From contig NZ_JAGGMR010000001.1 of NCBI RefSeq assembly GCF_017875645.1, positions 6,138,001 to 6,202,000 on the forward strand: DNA of 64,000 nucleotides. The letters run 5' to 3'. Positions within the stretch are counted from its first letter, which is position 1. Each line of letters opens with the position of its first letter. Shown piece by piece: positions 59,877 through 64,000 of the stretch. A program made the translations under genes and the position numbers. The notes beneath the pieces are model-generated. The model saw only the letters and a program-made list of their open reading frames with translations. It was not told where the DNA came from and ran no database searches. Origin of the DNA: Nocardia goodfellowii (GTDB lineage Bacteria > Actinomycetota > Actinomycetes > Mycobacteriales > Mycobacteriaceae).

Positions 59877-61376
59877 GTGCGATTACGTTCCCTGCTCACC
59901 ATGACGGCCCTCGGTCTCGAACTCCTCACCGGGGAGGAAGACCTGGACCGCTTCGTGCGCTGGGTGGTAACCACCGACCTGCTCGACCCCAGCCGCTACC
60001 TCTCCGGCGGCGAACTCGTGCTCTCCGGCCTGCAGTGGCGCGACAGCCCCGCCGACAGCGAAACCTTCGTCGGCGCCCTCGCCCGAGCCGGCGTCGCGGG
60101 GCTGGCCGCCGGTGACGCGCGCTACGGCGGCGTGCCCGAGGACATCGTCGAGGCCTGCCGCCGGCACCGGATCCCGCTGTTCCGGGTCCAGGAGAACGTC
60201 GCGTTCGCGACGGTGACCGAGCAGATCACCCGCAACCTGTCCACCGGACGGGCGGCCGACCTGAGCGCGGTGCTGGACCGGCACCGCCAGCTCGTGGCGG
60301 GCAGCGGGCTCGGGTCGGTGCTGGATCTGATCGAACGCGATCTCGGTATGAGCTGCTGGGTGATGTCCTCGACCGGGCGCGTGGTCGCCGGGTCGGTCGC
60401 ACCGCCCGAGGGCGTGACCGCGGCGTTTCTCAACGCCCGCCGACTACCCCTGGTGGAACGCGAGAACGGTTCGCCCCATTCGATTTTCGCGGTCGACGAG
60501 TACAGCACCTCGCGAGTCGCGGACTGGTTCCTGGTATTCCAGGGCGACTGCACCGAGTGGTCCGAGGAACGGCGCGCGCTACCCGGCGAGCTCGCCGCCG
60601 TCGTCTCACTCGAGCGGGCCCGACAGGACGACCGGCAGAGCGCCGAAGGACGGCTCGCCCAGGAGCTGATCGAGCTCATCGTCTCCGATGCCAAACCGGC
60701 GGAGATCATCTCGCGCCTGGAACTGACCGGCCTCGGCCCCGGTGAGACCTACATCGCGGTCGCCGCGGCGTCCGAGGGCGACACCCTGCGGCCCGGCGAA
60801 CTTCGCGTCCTGTTACGCGAAATCCTTTACGGCAGAAGGCCGGCCGCCGGAGTGGTCGACGGCGAGGCGATCGCGCTGATCCCGGCGCGCAGCTCGATCC
60901 TGGACGAAATCCAGCTCGCCCTCAGCGAATTGGCGCCCGCACTGGGTGAGAGCCGGCTCTCCGTCGGCGTCAGCGGGGTCGTCGACGGCGAAGGTCTGCG
61001 CGGCGCGGTCGAGGAGGCCCGGTACGCCCGCCGCATGGCCGGCCGCAGCGAACACCAGGCGAGTGTCGTCGGGCATGACCAGCTCGCCACCCACATGCTG
61101 CTGCTCGCCAGCGTGCCCGACGAAGTGCGGCGCATGTTCCGGACCCGGCTGCTCGACCCGTTGAGCAACTACGACCAGGACAATCGCGCCGATCTGGTGC
61201 ACACGCTGGAGACGTTCCTGCAGTCGTCGGGATCGTGGACGAAGTCCGCCGAGTTGCTGCACGTGCACGTGAATACGCTGCGGTATCGGATTCAGCGGAT
61301 CGAGGAACTGACCGGACGCGACCTGTCGCGGCTCGAGGATCGGGTCGACTTCTTCCTGGCGCTCGCGCTGCGCTGA
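59877..61376 (+). CDS. pucR: PucR-family regulator of purine catabolism
   Basis: A 499-residue PucR-family protein: an N-terminal PucR (purine catabolism regulatory) sensor domain with RSLLTMTALGLELLTG, a central GGDEF-like degenerate region, and the C-terminal HTH_30 with LLHVHVNTLRYRIQRIEELTG near residue 460-480. The start codon is GTG, matched to a leaderless promoter. Divergent position next to the purine degradation cluster makes it the prime candidate for an activator responding to allantoin, urate or a similar intermediate, as in Bacillus PucR. Confidence 0.9.
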   Translation: MRLRSLLTMTALGLELLTGEEDLDRFVRWVVTTDLLDPSRYLSGGELVLSGLQWRDSPADSETFVGALARAGVAGLAAGDARYGGVPEDIVEACRRHRIPLFRVQENVAFATVTEQITRNLSTGRAADLSAVLDRHRQLVAGSGLGSVLDLIERDLGMSCWVMSSTGRVVAGSVAPPEGVTAAFLNARRLPLVERENGSPHSIFAVDEYSTSRVADWFLVFQGDCTEWSEERRALPGELAAVVSLERARQDDRQSAEGRLAQELIELIVSDAKPAEIISRLELTGLGPGETYIAVAAASEGDTLRPGELRVLLREILYGRRPAAGVVDGEAIALIPARSSILDEIQLALSELAPALGESRLSVGVSGVVDGEGLRGAVEEARYARRMAGRSEHQASVVGHDQLATHMLLLASVPDEVRRMFRTRLLDPLSNYDQDNRADLVHTLETFLQSSGSWTKSAELLHVHVNTLRYRIQRIEELTGRDLSRLEDRVDFFLALALR

Positions 61377-61398
61377 CCTGCCTGCGACAGTGGTACCG

Positions 61399-61935
61399 AT
61401 GACTACCACCGGTTTCCAGCGCATCTCGCGCCTTCGCGCGCTCATCGATCACCCGCGCACCGGGCCCGATGAGCGCGCCACCGCACAGCGGATGCTTGAC
61501 CGGATCCTGAGCAGATCCGGCGCCGTGACCGCGGACTCCACCCGCGCCTACGGTACCCGTCACCGTCGCCTCGGCAAGCATGCCGACCTCGCCGCCGTCG
61601 CCGAGATGATCCGCGACGACATCGCTTTGGCGCGAACCATGTCGGACACTCCGGCCGCACCCGGCGATCTGGCCCCGGTCGATCCCCTCGGTGACGCACC
61701 CGCCCAACTCACCTTCGTGGTAAGCACGCCCCATCCCGGTGCCATCGACATCACGATCGACGACATCCCCCAGGCCTGGGGTTGGGCCGATAGCTCCGGC
61801 GCCCCGACCGCCGCACTGCAATCCCTGGCTACCGAACTGGCCGACATCCTGCACAGTTACAACCACAGCGGCGCAGACCTCCCGCCACGCTTCTTCGGCC
61901 GCGTCCGAGCCGGAAACCGCACGCTGATCTGGTAA
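61399..61935 (+). CDS. Hypothetical protein with DUF2786-like N-terminus
   Basis: A 178-residue protein. The N-terminal helical segment RISRLRALIDHPRTGPDERATAQRML resembles the start of DUF2786 proteins; the rest (FVVSTPHPGAIDITIDDIPQAWGW) has no motif I recognise. Start ATG 61399, 22 bases after pucR, so the two may be co-transcribed. A GTG nine bases upstream is also possible. No function can be assigned. Confidence 0.65.
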   Translation: MTTTGFQRISRLRALIDHPRTGPDERATAQRMLDRILSRSGAVTADSTRAYGTRHRRLGKHADLAAVAEMIRDDIALARTMSDTPAAPGDLAPVDPLGDAPAQLTFVVSTPHPGAIDITIDDIPQAWGWADSSGAPTAALQSLATELADILHSYNHSGADLPPRFFGRVRAGNRTLIW

Positions 61936-61989
61936 CTCGCGCCACTCATCCCTCAGCGGGCCGCCCGGGCGGAGCGGACGCGCTGACTG

Positions 61990-63162
61990 TCAGTTGCTCG
62001 GCCGGTGCGAGTGCGCGTAAATGCTCACCCCGACGAGCAGCGCCATCAGCACCCCGGCCGCGGGCACGGGATAAGGCGTGAAACTCGCCGCCAGAATGAG
62101 CGATCCGAGCAGCGGCATGGTCCAGGCGTACGGCGCGTTCGCGCCGTGCGGCCGGACCATCAGCCACCACACCACCAGCAGATAGCAGAAGACGGGGATG
62201 GTGACTGTCAAACCGGCCTGTGTCGTCGACACATGGGCGTGGTGTTCGACTTGCGCGATGGTGACCGACAGCCCCGCGCCGACCGCGGCCCCCGCCGCGA
62301 AGATCACGTAGTGGCCGTAGCCCCACACATAGGGAGAAGGCGTAGACGCGAGCAGCTCACCGGCGTTCATCGAGAAGTAGACCCACCACATGCCGAACAC
62401 GATGAGCAGACCGCCCGCCGCGATGAGCAGCAGTTCGGTGTTCATCGCCGCAGTCAGGGCGTCCCGAAAAGCATTGGTGGCGGACAGGATTGTCTCGCCG
62501 AGCACGATGATGGTGAGCAGCCCGTAGCGTTCGGCGATGTGATGGGGATGCCACGGCATCCGCCAAGCCCGGTCCGCCCACGGCGGCACCAGCAGTTCGG
62601 CCACCACCATCACCAGAAAGCCCCACGGCCGCAGCTGGCCGGGCAGGGCGAAGATGACCACGGCCCAGCCGCCCATGGCCAGCGACTCACCGGCCACATA
62701 CCGCAGCATGGCGGCCCGAGCCAGCGGATGCGCCCGCGCCGCGCGCAATTGCTGGGCGACCAAACCGACGCGCATCACCAGGTATCCGACGAACACGATC
62801 GCGAAGTCGCCGTCGTCGAAAGCGCGCGGCACACCGGCCGCGAGCAGCAGCACCCCGGTCATCACCAGCAGCGTGGACAGCCGGTACGGCACATCGTCGG
62901 TGTCGAAAGCCGAGGCGAACCAGCTGAAGTTCATCCACGCCCACCAGATCGCGAAGAACACCATGAAGTAGCTCAGGATCCCGGCCGCGAAATGCCCTTC
63001 GGCCAGCGCATGCTCCAGCCGCAACGCGACCTGCGCGACCGCCACCACGAAGCACAGGTCCAGCAACAGCTCCAGCGGCGTCGCCGCCCGGTGTGGCTCG
63101 TCCGGCCTGCGCGGCGTCATCCGATGCCGCCAGGTCCACCCGCTGATCGCATGCTCGGTCAT
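61990..63162 (-). CDS. ltrA: Low-temperature-requirement A protein family
   Basis: A 390-residue integral membrane protein with ~11-12 helices. The LtrA family signature is present as PLELLLDLCFVVAVAQVA in the first helix and the ERYGLLTIIVLGETIL segment in the middle. Function in bacteria is unclear; the name derives from a Listeria cold-growth mutant. The ATG at 63162 is six bases after a minus-strand TACGAT -10 box (63169-63174), which indicates a leaderless transcript; the longer frame upstream is rejected. Confidence 0.9.
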   Translation of the reverse strand: MTEHAISGWTWRHRMTPRRPDEPHRAATPLELLLDLCFVVAVAQVALRLEHALAEGHFAAGILSYFMVFFAIWWAWMNFSWFASAFDTDDVPYRLSTLLVMTGVLLLAAGVPRAFDDGDFAIVFVGYLVMRVGLVAQQLRAARAHPLARAAMLRYVAGESLAMGGWAVVIFALPGQLRPWGFLVMVVAELLVPPWADRAWRMPWHPHHIAERYGLLTIIVLGETILSATNAFRDALTAAMNTELLLIAAGGLLIVFGMWWVYFSMNAGELLASTPSPYVWGYGHYVIFAAGAAVGAGLSVTIAQVEHHAHVSTTQAGLTVTIPVFCYLLVVWWLMVRPHGANAPYAWTMPLLGSLILAASFTPYPVPAAGVLMALLVGVSIYAHSHRPSN

Positions 63163-63168
63163 GTACGC

Positions 63169-63174
63169 ATCGTA
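63169..63174 (-). promoter_or_regulatory. -10 box for leaderless ltrA
   Basis: TACGAT on the minus strand, six bases before the ltrA ATG. Confidence 0.5.
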
Positions 63175-63364
63175 GGGAGCGCCGGATCCCGCATTCCGGA
63201 TCCGCGGCGGCGATTCGACGTCGATCACAAGACGCACCGCCTCACGGTCCGAATGCCGTGGCGAACTAGTGGTCTCGTCGGCGGCGCCGGCGCGGGCAGC
63301 GCCTGGCATCCGGCCCTGGGATCAGCCGAGCGCGGAAGTGCCCGCCGGCGCGGCTGGCACGACA

Positions 63365-64000
63365 TCAACCGCCGCGGCGCGGGACGGTCGCGACGGACAA
63401 CGCGGCGGCGATGACGACACAGACGCCGAGGAGTTGGAATGCCCGGGAGTAGCCGCCGAGCTGTCCTGCCATGGCCGTCGCGGCGAAGGGGGCGAGAGCC
63501 GAAGCGACGATCGACGGCGCGGCGAGCAAGCCGGAGAGGCGGCCGTAATGCGAAGTGCCCCAGCGGTCGGTCACGGCGGTGGCCTTCAGCAGCGTGAGCA
63601 CGCCGCGGGCCATGCCCGCGAGCACGGCGGCGCCGACCAATGCCGTTGCGGTGGTGAGACTTCCGAGCAGGACGGTGCTCGCGGCGATACTCAGCAGGAT
63701 CAGCGCGGTCCGTGTGCGAACGCTGGTGTGCCGCTCCAAGGTCCCGTATCCGAGCCGGCTCAGCACCTGACCGGCCCCGCCGAGCCCCAACGCCAGCGCT
63801 GCCGTACCTGTACTGAAGCCTCGTTCGATCAGCAACGGGACCAGCAGGATCACCGCCGCGGCGACCGCGAACGAGGTGATCGCCAAAGCGGTTGTCAGGA
63901 TCCGGAATTCCCGCGTGCCCGCCGCTCGGGCCGGGCTCGCGTCCTGGTCGGGTTCGACGATCGGTCGGGCGGGCCAGCGCAGACGAAGACCGTACCAGTG
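63365..64000 (-). CDS. MFS transporter, C-terminal half (cut by window edge)
   Basis: The frame is open to the right edge (211 codons in the window): a loop WPARPIVEPDQDASPARAAG, then six hydrophobic helices of an MFS C-terminal bundle (ITSFAVAAAVILLVPLLIERG through CVVIAAALSVATV). GLGGAGQVLSRLGYGTLER matches motif-A-like loop between helices 8 and 9. The N-terminal half lies beyond the window. Substrate unknown. A TTG-initiated shorter reading at 63886 is not the true start, because coding continues upstream. Confidence 0.8.
   Translation of the reverse strand, partial: HWYGLRLRWPARPIVEPDQDASPARAAGTREFRILTTALAITSFAVAAAVILLVPLLIERGFSTGTAALALGLGGAGQVLSRLGYGTLERHTSVRTRTALILLSIAASTVLLGSLTTATALVGAAVLAGMARGVLTLLKATAVTDRWGTSHYGRLSGLLAAPSIVASALAPFAATAMAGQLGGYSRAFQLLGVCVVIAAALSVATVPRRGG

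Noticed and set aside
1..64000. Prophage, genomic island or defence island
   Set aside because: No integrase, transposase, tRNA edge or clear composition break was seen. The genes are mostly metabolic, and only the MoxR/VWA operon invites a conflict-system reading.

Overview
The window is a GC-rich actinobacterial chromosome segment, most likely from Nocardia or a close relative (Mycobacteriales). This rests on the strong G/C bias at codon third positions, frequent GTG starts, many genes that appear to be leaderless (a TANNNT -10 box six to eight bases before the start codon), a DUF574-type SAM methyltransferase, a conservon, an UdgB-type uracil-DNA glycosylase, and mycobacterial-style PruA/PruB and Ald/Lrp pairs. 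I see no integrase, transposase, tRNA, rRNA or CRISPR array. It reads as ordinary chromosome organised into metabolic operons.

Layout. 0.1-2.5 kb: SAM methyltransferase and a phytoene-desaturase-like FAD oxidoreductase. 2.8-9.9 kb: a tightly coupled five-gene operon (SWIM-like zinc finger, unknown protein, VWA protein, MoxR-type AAA ATPase, DUF5682/YehM-like protein) that looks like the actinobacterial form of the uncharacterised E. coli yehLMPQ locus; it is the best candidate for an undescribed system. 10-17 kb: SanA-like protein, secreted protein, MaoC hydratase and FabG-type SDR, two TetR regulators, a P450, an M20 amidohydrolase and UdgB. 17.2-22.8 kb: proline catabolism (PruC-like regulator, pruA, pruB, amino-acid permease). 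22.8-25.8 kb: DMT exporter with a possible leader-peptide attenuator, Lrp/AldR-type regulator and alanine dehydrogenase. 26-30.3 kb: glycerol catabolism (glpD, IclR regulator, glpK). 31.4-37.9 kb: a complete conservon (cvnA-D) followed by two P450s, one of them lacking the ExxR motif, and a membrane-tethered helical protein. 38-44.3 kb: SRPBCC protein, two MFS transporters, quinone-oxidoreductase-like enzyme, ohr and ohrR.

44.4-61.4 kb is a nearly complete purine-degradation supercluster. 8-Oxoguanine deaminase (or guanine deaminase), two purine permeases, uricase, HIU hydrolase and OHCU decarboxylase lead to allantoin; allantoinase and allantoicase lead to ureidoglycolate and urea. Gcl, Hyi, GlxR and GlxK then return glyoxylate to glycerate and 2-phosphoglycerate. 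No recognisable ureidoglycolate lyase or xanthine dehydrogenase is present. Four small unassigned proteins (29, 88, 99 and 125 aa) are embedded in the operons with overlapping or nearly abutting ends. A PucR regulator stands divergently at the right end and a YheO/DauR-like HTH protein in the middle. 61.4-64 kb: a small hypothetical protein, LtrA, and an MFS transporter cut by the window edge.

Most operon ends carry strong GC hairpins, and several regulator-flanking regions carry clean palindromes or direct repeats that suggest operators. All function calls come from reading motifs, length and context; no database search was run.
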